Assembly (NCBI GenBank): GCA_042095835.1
Contig: JBELML010000042.1
Location: forward strand, 1 to 40,788
Length of the DNA stretch: 40,788 nt
From: DATFKA01 sp042095835
Lineage (GTDB): Bacteria; Bacteroidota; Bacteroidia; Chitinophagales; Saprospiraceae
Direction: 5' to 3'
Every line of letters starts with the position of its first letter. Positions within the stretch are counted from its first letter, which is position 1. Both the position numbers and the translations under genes were made by a program. This document shows positions 1 through 8,985 of this stretch, piece by piece. The notes under the pieces are model-generated. The model ran no database searches, was not told the origin of the DNA, and saw only the letters and a program-made list of their open reading frames with translations.

Positions 1-120
1 GCCAAACTCGTTCCACTCGAACAGTGCCTAGGCGGCCTCCCGCACTTCACTTATGACCTTTTTTGCACTTAATCTTGAGTAATTAGCATTTCTTTTTCAG
101 TTTTTATTTTAATGCGTTTG
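1..120 (+). repeat. Dispersed repeat R1, copy 1 (truncated by window edge)
   Basis: This stretch matches 32162-32280 almost end to end: both begin GCCAAACTCGTTCCACTCGA and both end TTTTAATGCGTTTG. Its first ~66 bases also match 8918-8985. The core contains the 8-bp palindrome GCCTAGGC and the words AACAGTGCC and CCCGCACTTC. Copies 2 and 3 extend about 27 bases further upstream, so this copy probably continues left of the window. Weak similarity to copy 3 also continues downstream (AGTTCCTTAT followed by CAAAAT), close to the start of the next gene. No open frame is conserved among the copies, so I treat it as non-coding. Function is unknown. Confidence 0.75.
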
Positions 121-187
121 CCCTAGTAGAAAGTAGCCTTCTTGCGAATCTATTATGGAGTTCCTTATCTTTAGCAAAATTTGTATT

Positions 188-1135
188 ATGAGTTTCTTAC
201 CCATCCTTCAGCCCAATGACCTCATCGTAGAACCTGGCAAAAAAATAAGCGGTTTTATTGATGTACCTGGTACTCCAATAAAAATGCCCACTACCGTTAT
301 CTCAAGTACCAAACCTGGTAAAAAAATCTTGATCACAGGTGGCGTGCACGGAGGTGAATACCCTTGTATTGAGACGGCCATCCGGCTGGCAAAAGATCTA
401 CAGCCCTCTGATATTTCAGGTACCCTTGTGATTATCCATCCCGTTAATACAGCTGCATTTCTGGCTCGATTGCAGTATTATGGCCCTTATGATGGTAAGA
501 ACTTGAATCGGGTTTTCCCAGGCAAAGCTATGGGTACGGTTAGTGAAAGGATTGCTTATACTGTCCACCAATTGCAAAAGGCAGCGGACTTCTATATCGA
601 TTTACACGGAGGTGATATCCATGAAGCTTTGGTGCCTTTTGTCATCTATTCCAAGGCGGGTCCAGCACACGTAGTAGAACAGTCTAAGATGGCCTCCGCT
701 GCACTAGGTTTTCCTTACGTAGTAGGGTCTAGTTCCGAAAATGGTTCTATAGGTGCTGCTTCCAATGCCGGTACGCCTGGCTTCCTCGCAGAATTGGGTC
801 AATGCGGTCGTTGGAGCGAAGAAGAGGTCGATGCTTATCTAAGAGCGATCAAAAATGTACTCCTCTATCTTGAATGCCTAGAAGGTACCTTAATAGAATA
901 TCCAAGCATCGAATTTTTGGACCAAATGCATGTTGTAAAATCCGAATCCGAGGGCTGCTGGTATCCCAGCAAACAATTGGAAGATCAGGTGCAGAAAGGA
1001 GAGAAAATTGGGGAGATTAGAGATTATTTTGGTAAGGTGCTGAGTGTTTATCACGCTCCTGAAGCTGGTCGTTTGCTCTACTTAGTGACATCCTTGGCAA
1101 TTGGCAAAGGGGATCCCTTAGCTGCGATCGGGTGA
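188..1135 (+). CDS. Succinylglutamate desuccinylase/aspartoacylase family zinc hydrolase
   Basis: Predicted cytoplasmic zinc-dependent amidohydrolase of the M14-like AstE/AspA family, which removes acyl groups from N-acyl amino acids; the exact substrate cannot be read. The family metal ligands are visible as GGVHGGEYP (H54 and E57) and DLHGG (H140). At 315 aa it has normal family length, and no signal peptide is seen. The frame is also open from an ATG at 155, which would add 11 residues. I prefer 188 because the bases around 155 align with the untranslated region ahead of the EutBC gene (repeat R1 context), and the family N-terminus fits MSFLPILQP. It stands alone on the plus strand, with no amino-acid pathway genes nearby. 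Confidence 0.85.
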   Translation: MSFLPILQPNDLIVEPGKKISGFIDVPGTPIKMPTTVISSTKPGKKILITGGVHGGEYPCIETAIRLAKDLQPSDISGTLVIIHPVNTAAFLARLQYYGPYDGKNLNRVFPGKAMGTVSERIAYTVHQLQKAADFYIDLHGGDIHEALVPFVIYSKAGPAHVVEQSKMASAALGFPYVVGSSSENGSIGAASNAGTPGFLAELGQCGRWSEEEVDAYLRAIKNVLLYLECLEGTLIEYPSIEFLDQMHVVKSESEGCWYPSKQLEDQVQKGEKIGEIRDYFGKVLSVYHAPEAGRLLYLVTSLAIGKGDPLAAIG

Positions 1136-1706
1136 TAGGTGGTGGAAAGTGGTTTGAATTAATGAAGTGCCCATAAGCTGGGGCATACCAGAACGCAAAT
1201 GAATATAGGAAGCTACTTATTCGTGTGTTTTTTGCTCTTAAGTACTTCTTCTTTTTGACCGCAAAAAGAAGCAAAAACTCCCCGCTGAATGAGCCATTTC
1301 TTAACGTTACGCTGTTTGAGCAAAACCTAAAACTGGCAAACTCGCGCAAAGCATCTGTGTGTAGATCGTGGCATTTTACGGAGCTATTTTTAGGGCCTTG
1401 AACTTAAGAATCCTGTTGCTCGGACAAGGCCAGTTTTTTAACGGCTTTGTTCAAACGACTCCACTAAAATGGCTAATACGCGGCAATATTGACTTTATCG
1501 AAACAAAGATTTTATGGGCTATTGCTAGTTTTAGTGAAAAGGCCGATTGAATGGCGTTAAAAGTGGTCCCACAAGCCTGCGGAATTTGAGCTGGTAGGAT
1601 GCTAAACATAAAGGAGGTTGATCTGATTTTACGCTGCTAAGAACATGGTCAAAAGACGGAGGCAAGTTTTATTCAGATCTTATACTACCTTTGAAAAAAC
1701 ACGTAT
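1136..1706. other. Gene-free interval with a perfect hairpin
   Basis: No convincing gene. Short open frames here (for example 1368-1550 plus and 1017-1349 minus) lack recognisable protein character. A perfect hairpin lies at 1248-1271: CTTCTTTTTG, loop ACCG, CAAAAAGAAG. It is followed by GC-richer sequence running to about 1460 that looks like a decayed or dispersed intergenic repeat, but no second copy occurs in this window. The end of the interval holds the promoter-like element of the Rieske gene. Confidence 0.5.
1686..1693 (+). promoter_or_regulatory. Candidate Bacteroidota -7 element of the Rieske gene
   Basis: TACCTTTG matches the Bacteroidota -7 consensus TAnnTTTG and ends 14 bases before the ATG at 1707. 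This would leave only a very short leader. No clear -33 TTTG is present at the expected spacing, so the call is tentative. Confidence 0.35.
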
Positions 1707-2705
1707 ATGCATCAAAACCAAAAAATATTTCCTCAAAAGCTATTTGCTTGCTGGCATCCTGTCAGTTACGGTACCGAAATTACAGATCAACCCTATGGCA
1801 CCTTTTTATTGGACCAGCCAGTAGTAGTTTGGAGAAGTGCTGATGGTGAAGTCCATGCGATGAAAGACCTATGTATCCACCGAGGTACTGCACTTTCTTT
1901 GGGATGGGTGAAAGATGACTGTCTGGTTTGCCCTTACCATGCTTGGCAGTATGATACATCGGGTAACTGTGTATTGATTCCCCAGGCTCCCAATACGCCA
2001 ATACCCAGTAAGGCGAAAACCCCTGTCTACCATTGTATAGAAAAGTATGGTTTGATTTGGGTCGCATTTGAGGAACCCGTGTATCCATTACCGGAGATCC
2101 CTGAATTTGAACATGAAAATTGGAAATTTGTAAACACCGGTCCTTTTGAATGGAATAGTGACGCCTCCCGTCAAGTAGAGAACTTTACTGATTTCGGGCA
2201 TTTCCCCTGGGTACACCCTGGGTTGTTGGGAGAGCCTGAAAGACCAGTCGTTCCAGCCTATAAGGTGGAAACTAAAGCGGCGGTTTTGCATTATTCGATT
2301 GTGCGTCCTGAATCCGTTAACTCTGATAGTTTCCCCATTTTTGCTAATGCAGAAAATGTAAATCCTGTTAGGAAAAGTAGATATCGATTGCATCTTCCAT
2401 ATACGATTGTACTACGCGTTGGGTGGGGCGGAAAAGAAGGTATCACCCAATTATTCGTTTCACAGCCCATTTCAGCCAACAAAGCTCGAGGCTTTTGTAT
2501 ATTAGGACGTAATTATGATTTAGAAAAGCCTGATCAGATCTACAAAGATTTTGAAGAGGTCATTTTTGGTCAGGACCAGCGTATCGTCGAATCGCAAAGA
2601 CCAGAACAAGTGCCTTTTGATTTAGCCGAAGAGTTGCATTTAAAGTTTGATGAGGTCGCCATGAAATATCGCAGAGCAATGAAAAAAGAAGGGTTGAATT
2701 ATTAA
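1707..2705 (+). CDS. Rieske [2Fe-2S] aromatic ring-hydroxylating oxygenase, alpha-subunit type
   Basis: Predicted non-haem iron oxygenase of the Rieske family (vanillate O-demethylase/pheophorbide a oxygenase-like), 332 aa. The Rieske cluster ligands are C56-x-H58 and C75-x2-H78 (CIHRG and CPYHAWQYD). The mononuclear iron site follows as N159-x2-D162-x2-H165-x4-H170. The N-terminal third is the Rieske domain and the rest the catalytic domain. Such enzymes need an electron-transfer reductase, and none is encoded in this window. The start is supported by the -7-like element just upstream. A lipoprotein gene follows 40 bp later on the same strand, so the two may be co-transcribed. The substrate cannot be inferred. 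Confidence 0.9.
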   Translation: MHQNQKIFPQKLFACWHPVSYGTEITDQPYGTFLLDQPVVVWRSADGEVHAMKDLCIHRGTALSLGWVKDDCLVCPYHAWQYDTSGNCVLIPQAPNTPIPSKAKTPVYHCIEKYGLIWVAFEEPVYPLPEIPEFEHENWKFVNTGPFEWNSDASRQVENFTDFGHFPWVHPGLLGEPERPVVPAYKVETKAAVLHYSIVRPESVNSDSFPIFANAENVNPVRKSRYRLHLPYTIVLRVGWGGKEGITQLFVSQPISANKARGFCILGRNYDLEKPDQIYKDFEEVIFGQDQRIVESQRPEQVPFDLAEELHLKFDEVAMKYRRAMKKEGLNY

Positions 2706-2745
2706 GATTATCCAAATATTATAACAAAAAACGCATCCTGCATTC

Positions 2746-3786
2746 ATGAAAAACTTTCCATTCCTTCTCGTTCTGCTTATTCTGCTTTCTTTTTCCTGCG
2801 CCACCACTAAACCGCAAGGCCTTTTTAAGCCAAAACAAACCAGCAAGGCACCTGATTATAGCGACGCCTACTATTGGGCTGCACTACCTGGCAAAGCAGA
2901 CATGGCAGATCGTGTTCCACAGACGCTAGAGCAACCTGAAGAAGAAAATTTGCAGGCCGATGTCTTTTTCCTATACCCAACCATTTATACCGGTCAAAAA
3001 GGAGATACCGAATGGAATGCACCGGTAGATGATGAGGCCTTTAATCAAAGAGTAGATGAAAGTACCATTTTGTACCAAGCTAGTGTCTTTAATGCTGCTG
3101 GAAAGGTTTATGCTCCCCGCTACCGCCAAGCTCACTTATCTACTTACTATAGCAAAGACGCCAAAACGGCCAAACAAGTCTTTGATTTTGCCTACCAAGA
3201 TTTGAAAGCGGCTTTTGAATATTATCTCGAGCACTACAATGAGGGTAGACCCATTATCATTGCAGCGCACAGTCAAGGAACGACACACGGTCGCCGCTTG
3301 GTCAAGGAATTTTTTGATGGTACTCCATTACAAGATCAACTGATTGCTGCTTATTTGATTGGAATGCCAGTGGCCAAAGAAGAATTTCAGCATATTCCAG
3401 TTTGCCAAAATGCGGAAGCGACTGGCTGTTTTGTGAGCTGGCGTACCTACCGCAAAGGATACGTCCCCAAAACAGGTATTACCTCCGATAAAATTGCGGT
3501 GGTGAATCCACTCAATTGGAGTACGCAAGCAGACAAAGCAGCTCTATCCATGAATAAAGGAGGGCTATTGCGCAATTTCGATAAAATACATCCTGGATTG
3601 ACCGATGCTCAGATCAATGCAGCCGATGGTATTCTCTGGGCACGTAAGCCCCGCTTTTTTGGAAACTTCTTGTTGACCACCAAAGATTATCACATTGCTG
3701 ACCTCAATTTTTACTACCTCAATGTCAGAGAAAACGCCGTGTTGAGGACGGAAAAGTTCCTGGAGCAGAGCCATGGCCAAAAATAA
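2746..3786 (+). CDS. DUF3089-type alpha/beta-hydrolase lipoprotein
   Basis: Predicted exported lipoprotein of 346 aa. The N-terminal hydrophobic segment ends in LLSFSC (lipidated C18) followed by ATTKPQ. The body resembles the DUF3089 family, an alpha/beta-hydrolase fold of unknown substrate: there is a nucleophile elbow AAHSQGTTHG (S176), an early FFLYPTIY strand, and a YAPRYRQ motif typical of this family. It lies 40 bp after the Rieske oxygenase, which suggests a bicistronic unit, although no chemical link is obvious. Family membership is from motif recognition; a lipase or esterase role is inference. Confidence 0.8.
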   Translation: MKNFPFLLVLLILLSFSCATTKPQGLFKPKQTSKAPDYSDAYYWAALPGKADMADRVPQTLEQPEEENLQADVFFLYPTIYTGQKGDTEWNAPVDDEAFNQRVDESTILYQASVFNAAGKVYAPRYRQAHLSTYYSKDAKTAKQVFDFAYQDLKAAFEYYLEHYNEGRPIIIAAHSQGTTHGRRLVKEFFDGTPLQDQLIAAYLIGMPVAKEEFQHIPVCQNAEATGCFVSWRTYRKGYVPKTGITSDKIAVVNPLNWSTQADKAALSMNKGGLLRNFDKIHPGLTDAQINAADGILWARKPRFFGNFLLTTKDYHIADLNFYYLNVRENAVLRTEKFLEQSHGQK

Positions 3787-3979
3787 GGTACATCAAGAAA
3801 GTCCGCAACAAGTACGATACGTTTCGTAAATGAAATCATTTAACACTTCTTACAAATGGTTCTCTTAGTCGAAAACCGCTGAGAGTCCTATCTTTTTTCT
3901 TATTTTCAATCACTTTTTTAATTCAGGCCATCTGAATTCAAGTATTCTATAAAATCATCCTTCAATCAATTACCGCCTT

Positions 3980-6900
3980 ATGAGGTTTACATTTTTAATT
4001 TTATCTTTTTTGCTGACTTCCAGCTGTTTATCGGCTCAGATCAGTGCCCGACTATTTCGCCATCCAGATGTTTCTCAAACGCAGATCTCCTTTATTTATG
4101 GTGGCGATGTTTGGGTCGTCTCCAAAGAGGGTGGCGTTGCTGCTCGGCTGACTTCCGCTAAAGGTGGAGAACAATACCCACGTTTTTCTCCAGATGGCAA
4201 GCACCTCGCCTTTACAGGCAACTATGATGGAAATGCTGACATCTATACCATTCCAGTGGGTGGAGGTATTCCAAAACGCATTACACACCACGGCATGTAC
4301 GACAGGATTTTAGATTGGTATCCTGACGGGAAGCACCTCTTGTATTCTTCCTCTATGAAGAGTGAGAAACAACGTTTTGCGCAGTTTTACAAGATTTCTA
4401 CAGAGGGTGGCCTACCAGAAAAGTTGCCTATGGCTCAAGCCGAATTTGGTAGCCTTTCTAAAGATGGCAAAAAAATAGCCTTCACCGATCGATCTAGAAT
4501 CACGCGCTCCTGGAAGCGCTACCGAGGAGGAATGGCGGCCGACATCTGGATTTTCGATTTAGATACTTATGCGTCCAAAAATATTACAGATAATGCCGCC
4601 AATGACGAAATACCGATGTGGTCTGGCAATACCATTTATTATTTATCAGATAATGGTCCGCTGCAGCGCTTTAATATCTGGGCGTATGATATCAAATCGG
4701 GCAAAAACCGACAGGTAACTAAATTCACAGAATTTGACGTCAGTCTTCCTGCTCAAGGCCCTGATGAGCTCGTTTTTGAAGCAGGAGGAAACATTTACCT
4801 ACTTGATAAGAAAAGTGAGGCCTACAACAAAGTAGATATCGAGGTGCTCTCTGATATGATCACCGTCAAGCCTCGTAAAGAGAGTGTTGAGAATTACGTC
4901 CAAAATATGACCATCGCTCCTGATGGCAATCGCGCAGTTGTCGAAGCTCGCGGAGAAGTCTTCTCTCTGCCTTCAGAAAAAGGCTATGTACAAAACTTAA
5001 CGCGCAGTACTGGATTTGCAGAACGGTACCCTGCCTGGTCTCCGAGTGGGCGCTATATTGCCTACTGGAGTGATAAAAGTGGAGAGTATGAATTGACCCT
5101 GCGCGATATGAAAGAAGGGGCTAAAGAAAAACAAGTCTCCAAGCTTGGCCCAGGCTTTAGGTATAATATCTACTGGTCACCAAACAGCAAAAAAGTGGCT
5201 TATGTTGATCAAACCATGACCATCAATATTATTGATATTGAGACAGGAGAGAATACCGCAATCGATCAAGATTTGTCCCTCTTCGAAGGTGGTCTCAGAG
5301 GATGGACGCCTAGTTGGTCTCCAGATAGCCGATGGTTGACTTACAGCCGTCAGCAAGACAATGGCAATGGAGCCATCTACTTGTACAGCTTGAATGATAA
5401 AAAACTGACCAAAGCTACCGAAGGTTTCTACGCGGACATCAACCCTACATTTGGTCCAGATGGGAAATACCTTTATTGTGTCACCAACCGCTCCTTCAGA
5501 CCCGTTTATAGTGATTTTGATAATACCTGGATTTATCCCAATGCTACTCAATTGGCAGCGATTGCCTTGAGAGATGAGGTGGCCTCCCTACTCGTCGCTA
5601 AAAATGACGAGGTCAGTATCAAGGAAGAAAAGGAAGAGGAAGAGGCGCAGGAGGAAGATAAAAAAGAAGAAAAGGCGGAAGAAGAAAAGAAAGAAGAAAA
5701 ACTCGTCATCGAACTCAATAATTTCGAGCGCCGTATGGAGGTCATGCCAGCTGTCACCGCAGGAAATATGGGCAATCTCTCCCTTACCAAAGGGAAAGTC
5801 GTTTTTATGCGTTATCCCAACTCTGGATCAACAGGAGGTCAATCCAAACTAGTTTATTATGACCTTAAGGATCGCAAAGAAAAGACCATCGTAGATGGCG
5901 CCTATGGATATGAAATGAGTGCCGACGGCAAAAAAGCATTGGTGATGAGTAGCGGCCGCCGCTATGGTGTGGTAGATATTGCTCCAAAACAAAAGATGGA
6001 GAAAACGCTTGCCGTAAAAGACATGGAGATGGACATCAATCCGCGAGAAGAGTGGAAACAAATTTTTAATGATGTATGGCGTTTCCAAAGAGACTTTTTC
6101 TATGACAAAGATATGCATGGCGTAGATTGGGATGCTATGAGAGTGCAGTACAGCGCTTTGTTGGAGCATTGTGTAGACCGTGCCGATGTAAACTTCCTCA
6201 TTGGTGAGCTGATTGGAGAGTTAAATGCCTCTCATACCTACCGTGGAGGAGGTGACCAGGAGACACCAGAAAGAAAGGCTGTTGGCTATCTTGGGGTTGA
6301 TTGGGCGAAAGATGGCGACTACTTCAAAATCAAGAAGATCGTTCGTGGTGCCGCCTGGGACAATTCTGTACGTTCTCCCTTGGATGCTCCTGGTGTAGCG
6401 ATTAAAGAGGGCAGCTACATCCTCGCCGTGAATGGTATTGCTTTAAATGAATACCCCGATCCTTGGGCGGCATTCGAAGGTTTGGCTGGTAAAACCGTCG
6501 AACTGACGTATAGCGACAGCCCAAGTTGGGAGGATGTAAAAAAGGTAGTGATCAAGCCCATGCGTTCTGAAACCAGATTGCGCAATTTGGCCTGGATCGA
6601 ATCCAACCGCAAAAAAGTAGAGGAAGCTTCGGATGGTAAAATCGGTTACGTTTACGTACCCAGTACTGGCATCGATGGGCAGAATGAATTAGCGCGTATG
6701 TTCTACGGCCAGTGGAGTAAAGAAGGTTTGGTTGTCGATGAGCGTTTCAACAATGGTGGTCAGATCCCTGATCGCTTTATTGAGTTATTGAACCGCAAAT
6801 CTTATGCCTACTGGAAAGTACGCGATGGCAAGACTTGGCAGTGGCCTCCAGTAGGACACTTTGGGTCTATGGCGATGCTGATCAATGGTTGGTCTGGTTC

Positions 6901-7252
6901 GGGTGGTGACGCCTTTCCAGATTACTTCCGCAAAGCAGAACTAGGTCCACTGATTGGTGGACGTACCTGGGGTGGCTTGATCGGTATTTCTGGTGCACCT
7001 TCTTTAGTTGATGGAGGCTCTGTAACGGTACCGACTTTCCGTATGTACAATCCAGATGGTACATGGTTTAAGGAAGGATACGGTGTAGCTCCAGATATCG
7101 AAGTGAAAGAAAATCCAACACTATTAGCAAAAGGCATCGATTCTCAATTACAAAAAGCAATTGAAGATGTTCTCAAGCAAATGAAAGAAAAAGGGCCGCT
7201 GCATCCGAAAGAGCCTGGTAAAGAAGATCGCTCTCGAGTGATTAAACCGTAG
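3980..7252 (+). CDS. Exported tricorn-type S41 protease with PD40 beta-propeller and PDZ domain
   Basis: Predicted secreted or periplasmic peptidase of 1090 aa, the usual length for bacterial tricorn homologues. A signal peptide (1-20, ending LSAQ) precedes PD40/WD40-like blades from about 30 to 530, with repeated phrases such as FSPDGKHLAF and WSPDSRWLTY. An extremely charged Glu/Lys linker occupies about 546-575. The tricorn C1 region, a PDZ domain (~770-870) and the S41 catalytic domain follow. Catalytic residues fit tricorn: S751-H752 in NASHTY, nucleophile S974 in GWSGSGGDAF and E1032 in FKEGYGV. Archaeal tricorn trims peptides from the proteasome, but this exported version more likely degrades peptides outside the cytoplasm (inference). 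A strong terminator follows directly. Confidence 0.93.
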   Translation: MRFTFLILSFLLTSSCLSAQISARLFRHPDVSQTQISFIYGGDVWVVSKEGGVAARLTSAKGGEQYPRFSPDGKHLAFTGNYDGNADIYTIPVGGGIPKRITHHGMYDRILDWYPDGKHLLYSSSMKSEKQRFAQFYKISTEGGLPEKLPMAQAEFGSLSKDGKKIAFTDRSRITRSWKRYRGGMAADIWIFDLDTYASKNITDNAANDEIPMWSGNTIYYLSDNGPLQRFNIWAYDIKSGKNRQVTKFTEFDVSLPAQGPDELVFEAGGNIYLLDKKSEAYNKVDIEVLSDMITVKPRKESVENYVQNMTIAPDGNRAVVEARGEVFSLPSEKGYVQNLTRSTGFAERYPAWSPSGRYIAYWSDKSGEYELTLRDMKEGAKEKQVSKLGPGFRYNIYWSPNSKKVAYVDQTMTINIIDIETGENTAIDQDLSLFEGGLRGWTPSWSPDSRWLTYSRQQDNGNGAIYLYSLNDKKLTKATEGFYADINPTFGPDGKYLYCVTNRSFRPVYSDFDNTWIYPNATQLAAIALRDEVASLLVAKNDEVSIKEEKEEEEAQEEDKKEEKAEEEKKEEKLVIELNNFERRMEVMPAVTAGNMGNLSLTKGKVVFMRYPNSGSTGGQSKLVYYDLKDRKEKTIVDGAYGYEMSADGKKALVMSSGRRYGVVDIAPKQKMEKTLAVKDMEMDINPREEWKQIFNDVWRFQRDFFYDKDMHGVDWDAMRVQYSALLEHCVDRADVNFLIGELIGELNASHTYRGGGDQETPERKAVGYLGVDWAKDGDYFKIKKIVRGAAWDNSVRSPLDAPGVAIKEGSYILAVNGIALNEYPDPWAAFEGLAGKTVELTYSDSPSWEDVKKVVIKPMRSETRLRNLAWIESNRKKVEEASDGKIGYVYVPSTGIDGQNELARMFYGQWSKEGLVVDERFNNGGQIPDRFIELLNRKSYAYWKVRDGKTWQWPPVGHFGSMAMLINGWSGSGGDAFPDYFRKAELGPLIGGRTWGGLIGISGAPSLVDGGSVTVPTFRMYNPDGTWFKEGYGVAPDIEVKENPTLLAKGIDSQLQKAIEDVLKQMKEKGPLHPKEPGKEDRSRVIKP

Positions 7253-7259
7253 GGTTCAT

Positions 7260-7297
7260 TAGAGCCATCCTGATTTTCAGGATGGCTCTACTTTTTT
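7260..7297 (+). terminator. Rho-independent terminator of the tricorn protease gene
   Basis: Perfect stem AGAGCCATCCTGA / TCAGGATGGCTCT (7261-7273 and 7277-7289) with a TTT loop, one further flanking T-A pair, and a run of six T at 7292-7297. It begins 8 bases after the stop codon. Confidence 0.9.
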
Positions 7298-7381
7298 AAG
7301 CCTCAAAGTATGAACATCTATCTGCCTTATACAATTATAAACGAGCATGAACTAATGAAGTCGAAATAACCAACAACAATA

Positions 7382-8890
7382 ATGTCCAATCAAAACAACA
7401 ATAAACGAACCAATTGGCTAGACACTCTACAGGAGCAGAGTTGGAACTTAGAGCTCATCATCACGGGTTTCGTTTTATTTGGCTTGTTCCAATTAAAGGA
7501 ATTCTTGGAGCTTAAGAAAGTGCAGTTTAATGCCAATGAGGTCAATAGTTTTGGTGAAATATTTGTAGAGGGTACGAATTGGTATGCTTTCTTTAGCGAT
7601 TTTTGTGGCCTATTCATTTTTTCTTTGCTGCTTCTAATTTTCGTCAGAGGGCTCTGGATCGGTGCTATTGGTTTGCGGTACGTATCGGGTGATATTGATT
7701 TTGATCATTTCAGGTACAATGACAAAATCAAGCAACACCTGCGGAAAAAAATTGGCAGCTTTGATGATTATATTCATAGATTAGAAAACCTTTCTAGCTC
7801 CGTCTTGGCTTTCTCTTATTTGATCTTCTTCGCAGGTATTTCTTTTATGTTTTATATGTTTGGCCTCGTTCTCTTTACCGAATTGCTATCCAAACTAGGT
7901 ATGGGTGACAATAATACCTGGGCAAAGATTTCCTTCCTTCTATTGATGCTACCTGGACTCATCATTTTTATTGATTTTTTGACCTTAGGTTGGCTAAAAA
8001 CAATCAAACACTCTTTTTTCAGTAGTATATTTTTGGGCCTATATCGATTTGTCAGTACCATAACCCTTTCTTTTTTATGGCGCCCCATACTATTTAATTT
8101 TCTAGATCAAAAATATGCGAAATGGTTAATCCTGACGATTCCGCTTATTATGTTTGGATTGGAAGGTCATAATATGTATCAAGATTATGATTACAAATTT
8201 TTCCCGAGACAGGATAGGTCAATCTACGGAGAAGTGATGCGTACATCTTTCCATCCAATGTACTATGATGATTTGAGGCAAGCCGAAAGGGAAAAAGGAA
8301 ACTACATGAAGATTCTAAATTTAAGCCTCTCCCAACACCTCGTCGAATCTTCGATCATGCAGGTCTTTGTCAAACACACCAAAGACCTCGATCGGTTTAT
8401 TGAAAGGACAGACAGCACAATGGTCGTCATCAACAATATGCAAAACAATAACCGGAGGCCCTTCAATTTATTTAAAAAAGCCCCTCCTACCGAATATGCC
8501 CAGTATTACCAAGAAAGAGTGAAAGCCTTCAAGCAGGAATACGATGACCTGGAAGATGAGGCTCGATTGGATAGCTTACGCCTTGATTTTATGGCTAAAG
8601 AAAAATTAGCTTATCGGGATTATTTAACCAATCTAAAAACCCTCATCAAAGAATACTATTCCTTTGAAATCAATCAGCGGGTGGTTGCCGACTCCTCAAT
8701 CACCTTAGCATTCTACATACATCCCAATTTGGGCGAAAAAGGATTCCTCTGTACCTTTCCTTTAGAAAATACTCCGTTAGGTATCAACGAATTCACACTC
8801 AGAAGAAAGTCTTATGTCAAGAGCTTCTCCGACTATGTTGACCGTGAATTCACCATCCCTTTTATTTATGAGGGGGTTGTTTTGGAGTAG
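7382..8890 (+). CDS. Multi-spanning membrane protein of unknown function with C-terminal soluble domain
   Basis: I do not recognise a family for this 502-aa protein. It has no cleavable signal, and I see about six hydrophobic segments, near residues 25-43, 68-98, 138-170, 180-205, 210-235 and 242-258. The remaining C-terminal half is hydrophilic and highly charged, rich in Asp, Glu, Arg and Lys (for example EYDDLEDEARLD, ~390-400), and could be a cytoplasmic or periplasmic regulatory domain. It sits alone on the plus strand after a terminator and is convergent with the phosphoesterase gene. Base composition looks like that of its neighbours. No catalytic motif was seen, and no function is assigned. 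Confidence 0.75.
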   Translation: MSNQNNNKRTNWLDTLQEQSWNLELIITGFVLFGLFQLKEFLELKKVQFNANEVNSFGEIFVEGTNWYAFFSDFCGLFIFSLLLLIFVRGLWIGAIGLRYVSGDIDFDHFRYNDKIKQHLRKKIGSFDDYIHRLENLSSSVLAFSYLIFFAGISFMFYMFGLVLFTELLSKLGMGDNNTWAKISFLLLMLPGLIIFIDFLTLGWLKTIKHSFFSSIFLGLYRFVSTITLSFLWRPILFNFLDQKYAKWLILTIPLIMFGLEGHNMYQDYDYKFFPRQDRSIYGEVMRTSFHPMYYDDLRQAEREKGNYMKILNLSLSQHLVESSIMQVFVKHTKDLDRFIERTDSTMVVINNMQNNNRRPFNLFKKAPPTEYAQYYQERVKAFKQEYDDLEDEARLDSLRLDFMAKEKLAYRDYLTNLKTLIKEYYSFEINQRVVADSSITLAFYIHPNLGEKGFLCTFPLENTPLGINEFTLRRKSYVKSFSDYVDREFTIPFIYEGVVLE

Positions 8891-8891
8891 G

Positions 8892-8985
8892 GAAAACGAA
8901 GCAAAAAATCTTGCTTAGCCAAACCTGCCTGCACTAAAACAGTGCCTAGGCAACATCCCGCACTTCGCTTATCACCTTTTTCACT
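8892..8985 (+). repeat. Dispersed repeat R1, copy 2
   Basis: This copy starts AAACGAAGCAAAAAATCTTG, like the copy at 32135, and contains ACAGTGCCTAGGC and CCCGCACTTCGCTTAT as in copies 1 and 3. It lacks the 3' half (the TTTTAATGCGTTTG part) and is more diverged in the CTCGTTCCACTCG segment. It fills the whole gap between two convergent genes and runs to the stop codon of the minus-strand phosphoesterase. Confidence 0.7.

Noticed and set aside
155..187. Upstream ATG of the aspartoacylase gene
   Set aside because: The extra 11 residues lie in sequence that resembles the untranslated region before the EutBC gene; the internal ATG at 188 fits the family better.
1368..1550. 60-aa plus-strand open frame
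   Set aside because: No protein character or neighbours to support it; the region looks like intergenic repeat.
5574..5852. 92-aa Lys/Arg-rich plus-strand open frame
   Set aside because: It is a shadow of the Glu/Lys linker of the tricorn gene in another frame.
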